A stretch of 64,000 bases of DNA from Beverwykella pulmonaria (lineage: Eukaryota > Ascomycota > Dothideomycetes > Pleosporales > Melanommataceae): NCBI GenBank assembly GCA_001599595.1, contig BCHH01000008.1, positions 1,392,046 to 1,456,045 of the forward strand, given 5' to 3'. The notes under the pieces were generated by a model that ran no database searches, was not told the DNA's origin, and saw only the letters and a list, made by a program, of their open reading frames with translations. This document shows, in pieces, positions 54,101-64,000 of the stretch (position 1 is the first letter of the stretch; the number at the start of each line of letters is the position of its first letter). A program made the translations under genes and the position numbers.

Positions 54101-56484
54101 GCGCTCGTCTGAGATTTTGATGTCAATGTCAACCCTGGGTACTCCGCTGGCTTGATGTTTTTTAGAACCGTGGTAATGATCTGCTTTCCAGTCCACAGCG
54201 GCCGAGGCTTCCAGATTGTTGGGTCAACAGTAAGAAGAGACCCGGAAGTGGTGTGACCATCCTCTGGCCGCAGAGAAGAATACAATAGCTGATGATATTC
54301 CTCTCTTGAGAAGAACGTGTCTTTGTTCGTTAGCCAGACCCCCATGGAAATGTGATCTTGGATGAGGCCTCTCAGCGGCTTTCCAGCAGTTGCCGAGAGG
54401 TATTGGTGGTCAGTGTCCGCGATGGTCGCCGCTTCAGCTCGGGCAATTTCATTTTGGGGAAAGTGCATGTTCATCTCATCACCGTCGAAATCTGCGTTGT
54501 ACGTGTTGCAATTTGCGTAGTGCATTCGAATGGTCTTCTCTCCGGGCAGAACACGAGCACGATGCGCCATCATGGATGGTTTGTGGAGGGTCGGTTGTCG
54601 GTTCATTATGACGATGTCGCCATTGTTGAGGTGCCGATGAACCTTCTTGTTCCTTGATCCATTCACATTGGTACTCGAGGGGGCCAAAAGCTGATTCGCC
54701 AGGGCTTGTCGTTCTTCGTAGTTCTTCTTTTTCAACGCGATCACTTGACCATACTCGTTTTCGATTGCAACTGCACCCGGCCACTTATCCGGACCATTAA
54801 GAACCGCTTCTTTCAAGTCGTAAAAGTTATGATTCGTCACAGGCTCTGGGTATGTCAACTTCTTAGCGAATACAGGTGGAACGCCAATCTCATTGGTTTC
54901 GATGTTCGGATCCGGTGAAATAACACTGCGAGCGGCGAAATTGACACGCTTTCCCATCATGTTCTTGCGGAAAAGACCTTCCTTCTTTTCAAGGTTCTGT
55001 TTGATACCATCTGCATTCGACCTTCCCGCCAAGCCTTGTACGGGATTCGCTTCGCGATCAATCAAAGAATTAACAGCTCCCTGAAGGTTGACCCAAGCCG
55101 TCTGGAGATCTGAAAAGTCTCGCTGGCGGTACCCATATTCGTTCTCTTGGCCTCTCATTTCGTTGCTTATCTGGCGCATAGCGTCGCAAGCAGTCAATAT
55201 GTTTTTGTATAGCGAGTTCTTAGGAGACTCTGCTATCGAATCACCAGTCTTATCCTCCATTCTGTAACGATTTGGAGGGACAACTACGGTGTGCATAAAA
55301 AACATGTCTGGGCTGATCTCCGACCGGGATTTCGAGTGCGCGTAGGGACTGTACACTAGCCGTAGTATCTCTGCTTCTTTTTCGAAGAGCAGTATGAGGG
55401 ATGCTCGGACTTCTGTTGTTGTAAGATATTCTTGCAAGTTGTCAGGTACCTCCGGCACAGTGTTAGACTGTTTGGCGGATTGTGTCGTCTCGGACGCGAT
55501 CAGGGTTCCGTCGGCTTCCTGCGCGTCGAGCATTTCCACGTCTTCATCCTCCCCCGAAGATGGGTCTAAATCTGCCACTCCCTCATCTGCATGGGGATGC
55601 TTTTTGTTTGCTTTGCCTTCTCTTCTTGCCAGAATGTCGAGGGGATTCTGTATTCGTTTCTCTGCCTGAAGCATCAGGGACTTCTCCTTGCCAGACAAAT
55701 TCTTGCGAAAGATCTTCACCGACTTGTCCTTCCTGAAGGTCGGATTTATCCCTCCGCAGTTCTTGCACTTCTTGCTTTTGCTTATTTGTTGAAGAAACTC
55801 CTTGATAACCTCGCGCCTTGCGTCACTCACAGCCTCGTTCTTTCCTTTCAGCGAATGCATGCTGCCTTTCGATATGCCTGCTCGCCGCATAGCCTTCTTC
55901 ACGTATTCGTTCCGTTGACCGATGATGTCGCCGCTATCTTGGTCTGACGCAGACTCGTCCTGTGCCATCTTCTTATTATTCTTGGCCCCGGCGAGATCAA
56001 TGTGTTCATGCATTTCGTTCGCTTCCTGCACCAGGCCACATCGTATTAGGCGAAGCCTGGAGACGTATTCGTTGATTTGCACTCGGGGCAGTCTGAAGTA
56101 CTGGCAGTAGCCGCATCTTCCTCGAAGTAGGCGAAGAAGCTGGTCCATGAAGGTGAGGTGATACACAGGGACAGGGAGTTCGATATGGCCGCAGTGGCCT
56201 GGGCAGCCAAGCAGGGTTGTCAGTCCGCATGTTGAACAGCTATTGAAGGCGCGATCAGTGAGAGTTCGTAGACGGTTTCAAGTGGGACGTGTTTTGGCTT
56301 ACGGGTTGTCTAAGAATGCGCCTAGAGCTGCATCATGAAGTCCGCCAGGCACTGGATGTAGCAGAGAATCAAAGGTGGTTGGATTGGTTATGCGCTTGAC
56401 TGAGAGGGTCCTCACGTCCTCGGTGGTCATGAAGCCGAACTCAACGCCTGAGATAGCCGACGAGACAGGCTGCGAAGTGTTCAT
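51104..56484 (-). CDS. RPA190: RNA polymerase I largest subunit (Rpa190/A190)
   Basis: Catalytic largest subunit of Pol I, which makes the 35S rRNA precursor in the nucleolus. 1,755 residues from exons 56303-56484, 52948-56239 and 51104-52897, introns 63 and 50 bp. Motifs in order: clamp zinc site [20 protein letters not shown] across intron 1, RCGYCQYF, second CKNCGG, the magnesium-binding [20 protein letters not shown] near residue 640, the bridge-helix region ([20 protein letters not shown]), [20 protein letters not shown], and the trigger-loop [20 protein letters not shown]. An acidic insertion of ~130 residues ([12 protein letters not shown] ... DDEATLF) lies in the jaw, characteristic of Pol I. 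Divergent partner of PRP3. Firm. Confidence 0.97.
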
Positions 56485-56943
56485 GATGGCTATATAGAGA
56501 CGCCCGATTGCGCCTGCTGCCCGAAGCAACCCAAACGCAGCGTACAAGAATGTGTCTAAGGGAAGAGCGTGGACGGGAACTTTTGGCGGGGATAATTTTT
56601 CGAGCTTCAAAAGTTTTGGCCGGGATTCAGCCGGGCTGCCAAGGCGCCAGTCCCCGTTGGACAAATTCGCGTCACCAGCGTCTCTGCCTCCTCACTCTCG
56701 CGACACCACACCCATCGCCCGTCGCCGACCTCATCCTCCCGCACGCTGCTACCACCGTGTACCCGACTTGGTGCAGCTTGAGATTGATTTACAGGGTTTG
56801 CGATACCTAGGCACCTCCGCGCTTCTCTGCACAACAGAGACTATTGTTGCGGAGCCCCTCGACTTCACTCTCACAATCCCGTCTATCGCCCACCCACTGT
56901 ACCACACCTATCCCTCACCGCCAAAGTGGCATCTATCACCAGC
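56485..56943. promoter_or_regulatory. Divergent promoter, RPA190 / PRP3
   Basis: 459 bp separate the two starts and must control both. No particular site can be named from the sequence alone. Confidence 0.5.
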
Positions 56944-58617
56944 ATGCCCGAGAAGCGCCCATATCCCGGTGATCATGGCGACGCAAACGGCTCCAAGCGC
57001 CCCAAACCCACCACATCCGCGGCTCCACCCAAGGTTGACTTCCTAGCTGCTGCGAAAGCAAAGGCTGCGGCGGTCTCTGCTAAAATAAAAGAAGAAAAGG
57101 CGCGGGCTGATGCTGCTGCGAAGGCGGCTGCTGCTGCTGCTAGCGCAAATGGTGTCTTACCAAGCGGTCCTCCATCATCGAGCTCCCTTCCAGCGAACTC
57201 AAAGCTCGCCGCCATGAAGGCGCGCATCGCCGCCATGAAGGCCGTAAACGGTACCTCTGCTTCTGCCTTGACGAATACGCCCCCTGTGCGACCCCCGCCA
57301 TCACACGGTTTATCCGCGCCTCTCCCATCTAGTCGCGACGATAGCAAGCCAAGGAGGAACGAAGTCTCGGGTCCACGGTTCGCGACCACGCTGGGAAATC
57401 GCCGCGTGGATGCGGAGACACCCGTACCGGAGTCGCGATTGAGAGCGCCAGCAGCTCAGAAGGAGGAGGCCTTAGAGAATCCGTACTATGACCCAAAGGC
57501 TGTTCCAACACGAGGCACTAGGGTCGCTCGCGGTCTGCTGTTCAACCAGCGCGGCAAATATCTCGATCAGGCCTCCAAACTACGTACCCAGAGTCGACTA
57601 GAGCAGATCAAGGCCGTTCTTGCAAAGCAGCGTCGCCAGGAAGGACTTGATGAGAACAGCGAGCGTGGCTTTCTCGTTCAGATGCCTCCAGAAGTGGAAT
57701 GGTGGGATGAAGGATTGCTCGATGAGCCCAACTACGACTGCATCGATGATCCCGCCAAGGTCAAAATCGACGGCGACAACTCCATCATCACTCCTTACGT
57801 TCAGCATCCAGTTCTATTGAAGGCGCCACAAGATCAGCTATACATCCAGATCAAGCCCATGTATCTCACAACTAAGGAGCAGGCCAAGCTTCGAAGGATG
57901 CGCCGTGCTGCAGATCTTAAGGAACATCAAGCCAAGATTCGTCTTGGACTTGAACCACCCCCGCCACCTAAGGTCAAGCGTGGAAACATGATGCGTGTCA
58001 TGGGTGAACAAGCCATTGCAGACCCCACGGCTGTAGAGATGCTGGTTGAGTCCCAAATTGCCGAACGACATGATACTCACATCAAGGCGAACGAAGAACG
58101 CAAACTCTCCAAAGAGGAGCGCCTAGCGAAGCTCGCCGAGAACCAGGAGAAGGATGCGAAGAAGGGTCTCCACATGTGTGTCTTCAAGATTAACACGCTC
58201 GCCTTCGGTAAACATCGGTATCAGATCGACAACAACGGCAAGCAGCTCGCTCTCACTGGTATCACCTTGTTCCATCCTAAGATGAACTTGGTCATCGTGG
58301 AGGGAGGCGTCCACGCGGTCGAAAAGTACAAGAAGCTTATGCTCAATCGCATCAAATGGACGGACAACGGCAGGCCCACCGAGATTCAGGAGGAGAAGAC
58401 AGCCTCCGACCCCCAGTGGATGAAACCAGTAGATGGAAGTGGCAACTTGAAGGACCATTCACTCAACAAGTGCACGCTCGTATTCGAGGGCGAAATCAAG
58501 CAGCACGCATTCCGAAAGTGGGGCTCGAAGATGTGCGAGACGGATGGCGAGGCGAAGGAAGCCCTCTCTCGTAACAAGCTCGACAGCTTATGGGCGCTTG
58601 CTAAGGCCTCTGAGTAG
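56944..58617 (+). CDS. PRP3: U4/U6 snRNP protein Prp3
   Basis: Spliceosomal protein of the U4/U6.U5 tri-snRNP, 557 residues in one exon. The ATG at 56944 (MPEKRPYPGDHGDANGSKRP) is the first in frame. The N-terminus (~150 residues) is Ala/Lys- and Pro-rich with a helical KVDFLAAAKAKAAAVSAKIK stretch. The PRP3 domain carries ENPYYDPKAVPTRGTRVARG, RGLLFNQRGKYLDQASKLRT, EVEWWDEGLLDEPNYDCID and YIQIKPMYLTTKEQAKLRRM. The C-terminal DUF1115 (RNA-binding ferredoxin-like fold) has FKINTLAFGKHRYQIDNNGK, NLVIVEGGVHAVEKYKKLML and RIKWTDN. These are the contact regions for U4/U6 stem II RNA. Firm. Confidence 0.96.
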   Translation: MPEKRPYPGDHGDANGSKRPKPTTSAAPPKVDFLAAAKAKAAAVSAKIKEEKARADAAAKAAAAAASANGVLPSGPPSSSSLPANSKLAAMKARIAAMKAVNGTSASALTNTPPVRPPPSHGLSAPLPSSRDDSKPRRNEVSGPRFATTLGNRRVDAETPVPESRLRAPAAQKEEALENPYYDPKAVPTRGTRVARGLLFNQRGKYLDQASKLRTQSRLEQIKAVLAKQRRQEGLDENSERGFLVQMPPEVEWWDEGLLDEPNYDCIDDPAKVKIDGDNSIITPYVQHPVLLKAPQDQLYIQIKPMYLTTKEQAKLRRMRRAADLKEHQAKIRLGLEPPPPPKVKRGNMMRVMGEQAIADPTAVEMLVESQIAERHDTHIKANEERKLSKEERLAKLAENQEKDAKKGLHMCVFKINTLAFGKHRYQIDNNGKQLALTGITLFHPKMNLVIVEGGVHAVEKYKKLMLNRIKWTDNGRPTEIQEEKTASDPQWMKPVDGSGNLKDHSLNKCTLVFEGEIKQHAFRKWGSKMCETDGEAKEALSRNKLDSLWALAKASE

Positions 58618-60065
58618 GCATAGCGCGATAGACAACGATGCTTGCACTGGCGTAATTGACCTCGGGAACTTTGTCAGGATGACAAGGCGTTAGGGTATTT
58701 ACGGATTGGCAGCCTTTCATTTCAGGATGTAAGTTATACTCGAATCACTCATAGAATGAGAATACATGTATTAATGCGGAAGTTCTTGGTGCAGTTTTCA
58801 TCTTGTTGGAGTTTACTGATTAGGTAAGTTCTTCGCCTCGATGTGAGATGTGTATATGTACTGGAGTCCTAGAGCCGCCGACTATTACTAACATTGACCC
58901 ATCCACCTGTATTGCAGTCCTGCGTCGTCCTGAAAACACAGTCTCAACTCGCCGTACTCGATAGGATTTACCGGTTCCTGAGTAAATATGTAGTACTGTG
59001 TTACCCGTAAGTTCTATTTCCCATATGTCATGCCAGTGCCATTCTCCTTACAACTCAACATTCCCCCCCAAATGCTCGCCTCCTCGTGTATGAAACCACT
59101 CTCGCTCAGTGAAACTTATGCTCTTCACCATTCGCAGTGTCTGTACAGTTTGACAATAATCTGGACTCGAGCATGTTTGATGATTCTGTAACGGTTGCTT
59201 TTGTTCTGGCTGCAGGCCTCCTCAAATAGCAGGCACGTAGCCGAGCAATCCTGCGAGATTCCACCCCAGCGCTCTGCCTTGCGCGCAGAATTTACTCTTG
59301 ACAACCTTTGTCCAGTCCTATCCTGACCGTTGTCCTTGTTGTGCCCTGGTGGCCCAAGATCAAGACGAGTTGTGTTACGGTCGCAAAACGCTCAACGATG
59401 TCCACAACTCGTGGAACCGAGCGCCTGTTGTAATTGCCTCGTTCTGCTCTCAACTCAAGCTCACCACCGCGTCCTTGCCCAAGATCCAGTGTCTTCTATT
59501 TGGCAATATCAATTTTTTGAACGAGAAGCCCGAGATACTAGATACTTTTAGCATAGCTTTAACTTCATGCATAGTAATCGCGACCCTCTTAGATGAATAT
59601 ATGCACAAGATCACAAAAGGCATTATGCATGATACGCAAAGTACGTGGAGGAGCCGATTCAAGACAATCTGAAATGAAAGTGTAATCAAGGAGTGATTGA
59701 CGTCTTGGTCTATCTACTGCAGTTATATGTTTATGAACGGCCCTCGCTTTCGGCCACATTGTGGCCTGACATAAAGCGAATGGACTCGATGTAGGACATA
59801 CAAAGAACGCGTCGCAGATATGAGGCTACGCTCGCACAAGATTGCCGCGGATACACAATCTCTTCAAAAAATTGCACTCTATCGACGTACCAAATTCCAT
59901 TCTCAACGAAAGGGGAAGAACCCCTGGGTAGTACAGTACTAGGCCAACAGTTTCCGGAGATTTCCCGCAGCCAATTTTTCATTGAGTCCCCTTCACCCAC
60001 ACACCTTCAATCCGCAACAACTCCACCAAATCACCTCCGGTTTACACAAAAAAAAATACACCAAA
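58618..60065. other. 1.4-kb gap, no supported gene
   Basis: A plus frame at 59298-59672 (124 codons, with CPCCALVAQDQDELCYG) is open and slightly Cys-rich but resembles nothing I know. An A-rich leader (about 60044-60065) precedes the next candidate. Confidence 0.45.
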
Positions 60066-60539
60066 ATGCCTGCGCAACGCAGGACTATCAAACTGTGGAC
60101 CTTCGGCACGGAGATCCCAATGAACAGGGTGTGCAACATGGTGCCAAAATTTCACATTCAAGTGGTAGTGATGGCATACATGGAGAATAGTATGTCGTTG
60201 TTCACAAAGCAAAATATACCCCTCTAGACGTCGCTTTTGAGCCGCTAGTCCTAGATTCTCAAATCTACAGGAAGACACTCACAAACGTCTGCATTTTTCA
60301 CAGGAGATAAATTTGATCATGCCCGCTATCTCCCAATGGGAGAGTGCCTGGAGTGCGATATGAGGTGTCGAATCTTTGATGTCAGCAGAGAACACCAGTG
60401 CAATTTTTCCGTTTCTGGCCTCAACAACAACTATCGGCTTCCTAATGAAAAACCTCTGAAATTGAGTTGGTCAGCAGTCCCTTCGGAGATGTCAGACTTC
60501 ATCAGCTTGAGGAGCATACATGCTTGGTCATTTTGCTAG
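60066..60539 (+). CDS. Small hypothetical protein, two exons
   Basis: Predicted 119 residues from exons 60066-60189 and 60304-60539 with intron 60190-60303 (GTATGT...TTTCACAG, 114 bp). The ATG sits in a good context (CACCAAAATGCC) behind an A-rich leader. Exon 1 reads MPAQRRTIKLWTFGTEIPMN; the splice gives MENR-DKFDHARYLPMGECL, then CDMRCRIFDVSREHQ. The frame stops at TAG 60537-60539, but the same frame stays open and protein-like for another 58 codons to TAA at 60714-60716 (DELNLVVGSDIKAIEFADRF, KCVMCSQESKHIEG). So the gene may be longer, carrying a premature stop or an unseen intron. No family recognised. Existence is supported by splice logic and composition only. Confidence 0.45.
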
Positions 60540-61346
60540 TACGATACGCAAAACCCCGACGAGCTTAATCTTGTAGTCGGCAGCGACATCAAAGCTATCG
60601 AATTCGCTGACCGCTTTCGATCCAAGTGTGTAATGTGTAGCCAGGAAAGCAAGCATATCGAAGGGCCAAAACACCTGTTTGCGGCTGACTCTCAAGGTGC
60701 CCTTGAGGTCATTTAACAAAGACCCGCTCGTCACACCAAAGATATTGTTCCTCGAGTATAGCAACGACCACCCTTTGATTCTGGGTACGAGGCGTGCTCC
60801 CAAATTACAACTTTCTATGTTTTCGGCTAAGTCTTCTAGCAGGAATTCTCACACGGCGTCGCTTGACTCCTGTCAATTGATGAGAAGAGAGGTCATTGTC
60901 AATTGTCTGAAGACAAATAACTCTCTAGAGTGGAACATCGATATGGCGCTAGATTACTTTAAGACACGAAATGCACCACAAAGAGGTCGGGCCGGTGCAG
61001 AGAGGTGTATCAGGGAAATGTCACAGTTTAGTGAAAAGAAAGCCCATACCCAACTAATACATACACACAACGCATATGGGTCCTGCACAGAACTCATGGA
61101 AACAGCAAAGTTTATTGTCACATAGTTCAAAAGGTACTTTTCTCTATTGGTCGCCTTTGAGTTTGAGACGATTGCCAGGTAGTCACTAGAGAGAGGTAAT
61201 TCAAGGCAGGTCGCGCGTCGATGCATCTACATATCTTAACACCGGGCAAAGTATTTCTGGCTGAATGTTCCGACGGTTTGGAATCGCTGTTCCGGGCTTT
61301 TCTACTAATTATCTAAACTTGTCATAACAAACCATACAACAAACCA
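60540..61346. other. Region after the small hypothetical gene
   Basis: 60540-60716 continues the reading frame of the preceding gene after its stop. A further plus frame 60679-61125 (148 codons) is open in another register but unrecognised. 61200-61346 should hold the 3' UTR of the converging hydrolase. Confidence 0.4.
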
Positions 61347-62117
61347 TCAAACGGCCCCAGCCTCCTCCACCAACATCTCTGCCGTCCAATTCGGCTGGCT
61401 CCAAAACGTCCCATGTCCCACCTCCCTCCGGATAACTTTCTCTACACAATTAGGACTACTCTCCATCGCTGACTTGACCAAGTACTCAGCCGCCGCCACC
61501 GTACTCGGTTTATCTCCCAATGTCACCACATATGTCGTAGGAATCCACCTCCACGCCGCAAATGTCGTCGTGCAGTAAAACGACCCCAAACTCTGAGGGA
61601 CTAGCGTCTTAGCAATCTCGATCGCCTCCTCGTTGGAAAGATCTTGGTACATCAACCCCTTGACGTCTTCGGGACGGACGGTGACGGTCTGGGAATCAAA
61701 ATCGACGCGCATCTCCTCCACCATATTTTCCCTCGTCCCTGGGCTAGAATGGCGAAACCCCTCCGACACAATGAAGCCACATATATAAACCAACCGTACC
61801 ACACCCCCTGTCCAACCTTTCGCAGCACAGGACGTTTTGTCCAGTCCTTCGAGCGCGGTGCCGCCTGTCATTCCGGAATTCGAGTGCATTACTACGATTA
61901 CGTCGGTGTCTTTAACGAGGGGCTCGATGGCCGAGCGGATGACTTGGAGGTCTGGATCCCAGGTGGGTGTTGGCGGGTTGCCGTCAACCACTGAAGAGGG
62001 GAGATGGGGGGTCAGGGCGGTGTAGCCGTGGGAGGCGAGAAGGGGAGTGAGTTTTGACCAGCAGTAGGGTGTGTGCCAGGCGCCGTGGAGGAGGACGAAG
62101 GTTGGCTTGGGGGACAT
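61347..62117 (-). CDS. Alpha/beta hydrolase (EstC/AB_hydrolase_1-like esterase)
   Basis: 256 residues, single exon, starting MSPKPTFVLLHGAWHTPYCW. The oxyanion motif LLHGAWH, a short lid, nucleophile elbow VVMHSNSGMTGG (Ser of HSNSG; the usual first Gly of GxSxG is Met-His here), and the catalytic His in REVGHGTFWSQPNWTAEMLV are visible. Small fungal relatives act on carboxylic esters; the substrate is unknown. No signal peptide, so probably intracellular. Divergent from the thioredoxin gene with a 549-bp spacer. Confidence 0.9.
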   Translation of the reverse strand: MSPKPTFVLLHGAWHTPYCWSKLTPLLASHGYTALTPHLPSSVVDGNPPTPTWDPDLQVIRSAIEPLVKDTDVIVVMHSNSGMTGGTALEGLDKTSCAAKGWTGGVVRLVYICGFIVSEGFRHSSPGTRENMVEEMRVDFDSQTVTVRPEDVKGLMYQDLSNEEAIEIAKTLVPQSLGSFYCTTTFAAWRWIPTTYVVTLGDKPSTVAAAEYLVKSAMESSPNCVEKVIRREVGHGTFWSQPNWTAEMLVEEAGAV

Positions 62118-62666
62118 TTGGGGCCTTTGGCAAGCTAGGATGAGAGAACTTAGTGTTGAGGAAAAAGGAGACTGTAGTCAAGGAAAGCACAGGATGTATT
62201 GAGAACTGCAGAAACCCCAAAAAACACTACCATCGATTCATTTAAAGCCAGACGTGCCGTACGGGTATTGAGGCACGTGCGGCGTTCCTTACCGCGAGGA
62301 TCCGCTCACGTAAACACCATTCCTTCGTTGTATTCCATTTCTTCGGGTACTCGGTGTCAGAGTGCCTGGGCCTGTATTTAAGACTACAGAGGCGGTTTTA
62401 ATTGTGTACTAGAAAGAACGCTGAGCCCATCCGCAAAATGTGTTTGAGGAGGGGTGGAATTAGGCACTGGAGGGACAAGAGGTTGTAGTACACTATGCTG
62501 TAAGTGGCTACTGTACCGGATTACCGGAAGTGGAGAGTCTGACATCATACAATCTTTTCCTTTTCCACCACTGCGAACCAAAGCATTGTCTATCAAACAT
62601 CGCGTCGCCTTCTTTTTCCAAACCTCGCCCATCTTCAACTAAAATCATTACACCCACCTCCCCACT
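62118..62666. promoter_or_regulatory. Divergent region, hydrolase / thioredoxin
   Basis: 549 bp holding both promoters. The last ~100 bp before the thioredoxin ATG are CT-rich (CCACCTCCCCACT), typical of fungal core promoters. Confidence 0.45.
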
Positions 62667-63123
62667 ATGTCCTCTATTCCCGTCCTCACATCCCGCTCTT
62701 CCTACCTTGCCGCCGTCAACGACCCAGGTCTCACGGTTCTTGAAGGCACTGCAACATGGTGCGCCCAATGCAAGGCCATTGCCCCCGAAATCGAGAAAAT
62801 GGTACTAGAGTTTCCTGAAGTGAGGTTTTTCATGTATGATGTGGAGCAAAGCCCAGATATTGCGCAGGAGTTGGGCGTTAGTAGGATGCCGACGTTTAGT
62901 TTGTTCAAGGATGGGGATAGTAAGTGTATTTCGAATTAGATGAAGGCGGGAGAGGCGGGGGTAGGGGTGGAGACTGGAAGAGATGGAGAGGGAAGTGGGG
63001 TTAGGAGAGAGTATAAAGACTGACTGTGTGATAGTTCAGGAGGGCGTTAGTGGGGCGAGGGCGGCGGAGCTGAGGAAGGTTATTAAGGGGTATGTTGATG
63101 AGGGGAAGGAGGCATCATCGTGA
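62667..63123 (+). CDS. Thioredoxin-family protein
   Basis: 113 residues from exons 62667-62919 and 63035-63123 with a 115-bp intron (GTAAGT...GTGATAG). The thioredoxin fold shows LTVLEGTATWCAQCKAIAPE with redox site WCAQC (usual WCGPC; Ala-Gln in place of Gly-Pro), YDVEQSPDIAQELGVSRMPT with the cis-Pro (MPT), and FSLFKDG, followed after the splice by VSGARAAELRKVIKGYVDEG. The altered CAQC pair predicts a changed redox potential relative to classical thioredoxin, which is inference. No targeting peptide visible, so probably cytosolic. Confidence 0.92.
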
Positions 63124-64000
63124 AGGATACAGTGGTGTAGTCAAGTGAATCACGATGGGCAGCAATTCTCCCCCAATTGAGGGTAAATGGTTAAGTTTGG
63201 GTTTTGCATAAATTTCTAGAAGTGCGGCGATAACCTCAGGGAAGTTTCTAATAATGCGTTCTGCCACATAACATGATATTGCGTGGAATAAAGTGGAACT
63301 CAAAATCCGAGAGCTGGAATGGAGTATTGGGTCAAATGGATCGTATGATTCAGTCCAATTGCAGGCTTGGTGACCAGACTTCCATCTTCGTTGGGACCTT
63401 TCCCTCTCTCTGTCTCGTTTTCTGTTGTCATCACAGTCCAGCATCTAATGCCACCCAATCTTCCCGAGAGAACATGTGATGAAGCGGAAAGCCTTTTTTT
63501 TAAACTATATCCTCCCAAACACACACAGATCGGTATGCCCGCTCTTTTAAGGCTTTTTGACATTTCTCTCACGATCCGACAAACAGAACACTGTGAATTC
63601 GCGTGTCTCCTTTATAATCTACTTCTACCCCATAGATCCTCTAGTAGAGTTTTGGAGCCGGAAAGGAAAGACGCAAGTTTAATAGAAGTAGAGGGGAGAG
63701 AATAAGGGGATTTACACACCCTTAAAACCAAGCTTTCGCATCCAATGATCCGTATAATACAAAAGCTGGTGGAGCATGCTGACTGTGTTTACAACCATCC
63801 ATTCCTCTCACTCTACCTTTCTCAAGAAAAAAAAACCCTTTAAAAATCCGACCCAGCCGTCTCCCACCACCGCTTGCAAGGCTGCCATTGCATTTTAGAC
63901 CCCGCCTACTATTCACGAAAAGGCTGATAGAAACAAAGAGTACGTAATAGCGCTCATCATCACCAGTCGCAACGCCCACGCGCTCTATGCTTGTAAAACC
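63124..64000. other. Right-edge region, no supported gene
   Basis: 877 bp. Short frames on both strands (for example 63367-63705 plus) have no recognisable domain. The next gene lies outside the window. Confidence 0.45.

Noticed and set aside
1..64000. A new multi-gene defence or biosynthetic system
   Set aside because: Neighbouring genes are functionally unrelated housekeeping or orphan genes; no conserved cluster, polyketide/peptide synthase, or mobile-island boundary is visible.

Overview
The window is nuclear DNA of a filamentous ascomycete (Pezizomycotina). The evidence is compact genes with many 45-80 bp GT-AG introns, Pezizomycotina-typical genes (NB-ARC/TPR receptor, a HET-domain fragment, a CAP20/perilipin-like protein, a Vps62-family protein) and strongly fungal versions of housekeeping genes (Sof1, eL27, Rpn6, Rpa190, Prp3). 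I cannot fix the class or species from sequence alone. All gene models were built by hand from reading frames, splice signals and family knowledge. Most introns were placed so that the joined frame closes exactly.

Layout. 1-3.9 kb: a self/non-self-recognition remnant, with a NB-ARC/TPR receptor running off the left edge, a 45-codon HET-domain stub facing away from it, then gene-poor sequence. 3.9-9.4 kb: dense housekeeping block of alpha/beta hydrolase (haloacetate-dehalogenase type), SOF1, RPL27 and CAP20-like perilipin. 9.4-23.4 kb: lineage-specific genes (an HSPA12-type Hsp70, a coiled-coil protein, a MARVEL membrane protein, a TPR/ankyrin protein with a fungal STAND-like N-terminus) with long gene-poor gaps and one decayed gene. 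23.4-32 kb: UNC93-like MFS transporter, a 2.7 kb gap with a diverged direct repeat, a hotdog thioesterase and a PXA/PX/nexin-C sorting protein. 32.7-39.9 kb: one giant coiled-coil gene of about 2,370 residues. 40.6-50.8 kb: RPN6, a degenerate short-chain reductase and VPS62, separated by two long empty gaps. 51-58.6 kb: RPA190 and PRP3, divergent on one shared promoter. 60-64 kb: a small unassigned gene with an in-frame continuation past its stop, an alpha/beta hydrolase and a thioredoxin.

The genes do not form one pathway. There is no biosynthetic cluster, no CRISPR, no tRNA or rRNA that I could recognise, and no intact transposon. Ribosome and RNA metabolism is over-represented (SOF1 for 40S assembly, RPL27, RPA190 for rRNA transcription, PRP3 for splicing), and these sit in head-to-head pairs on short promoters.

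The most notable observations are small-scale gene-architecture features: a GC-AG intron beside a 10-nt micro-exon, an 8-nt first coding exon, a 19-nt micro-exon, and a 57-nt stop-free intron exactly in the ATPase phosphate loop of the Hsp70-like gene. Others are a reductase lacking both its cofactor glycine and its catalytic Tyr/Lys, a perfect G-quadruplex motif behind the giant coiled-coil gene, and two coding-like but unassigned stretches. I did not find a convincing new multi-gene system.
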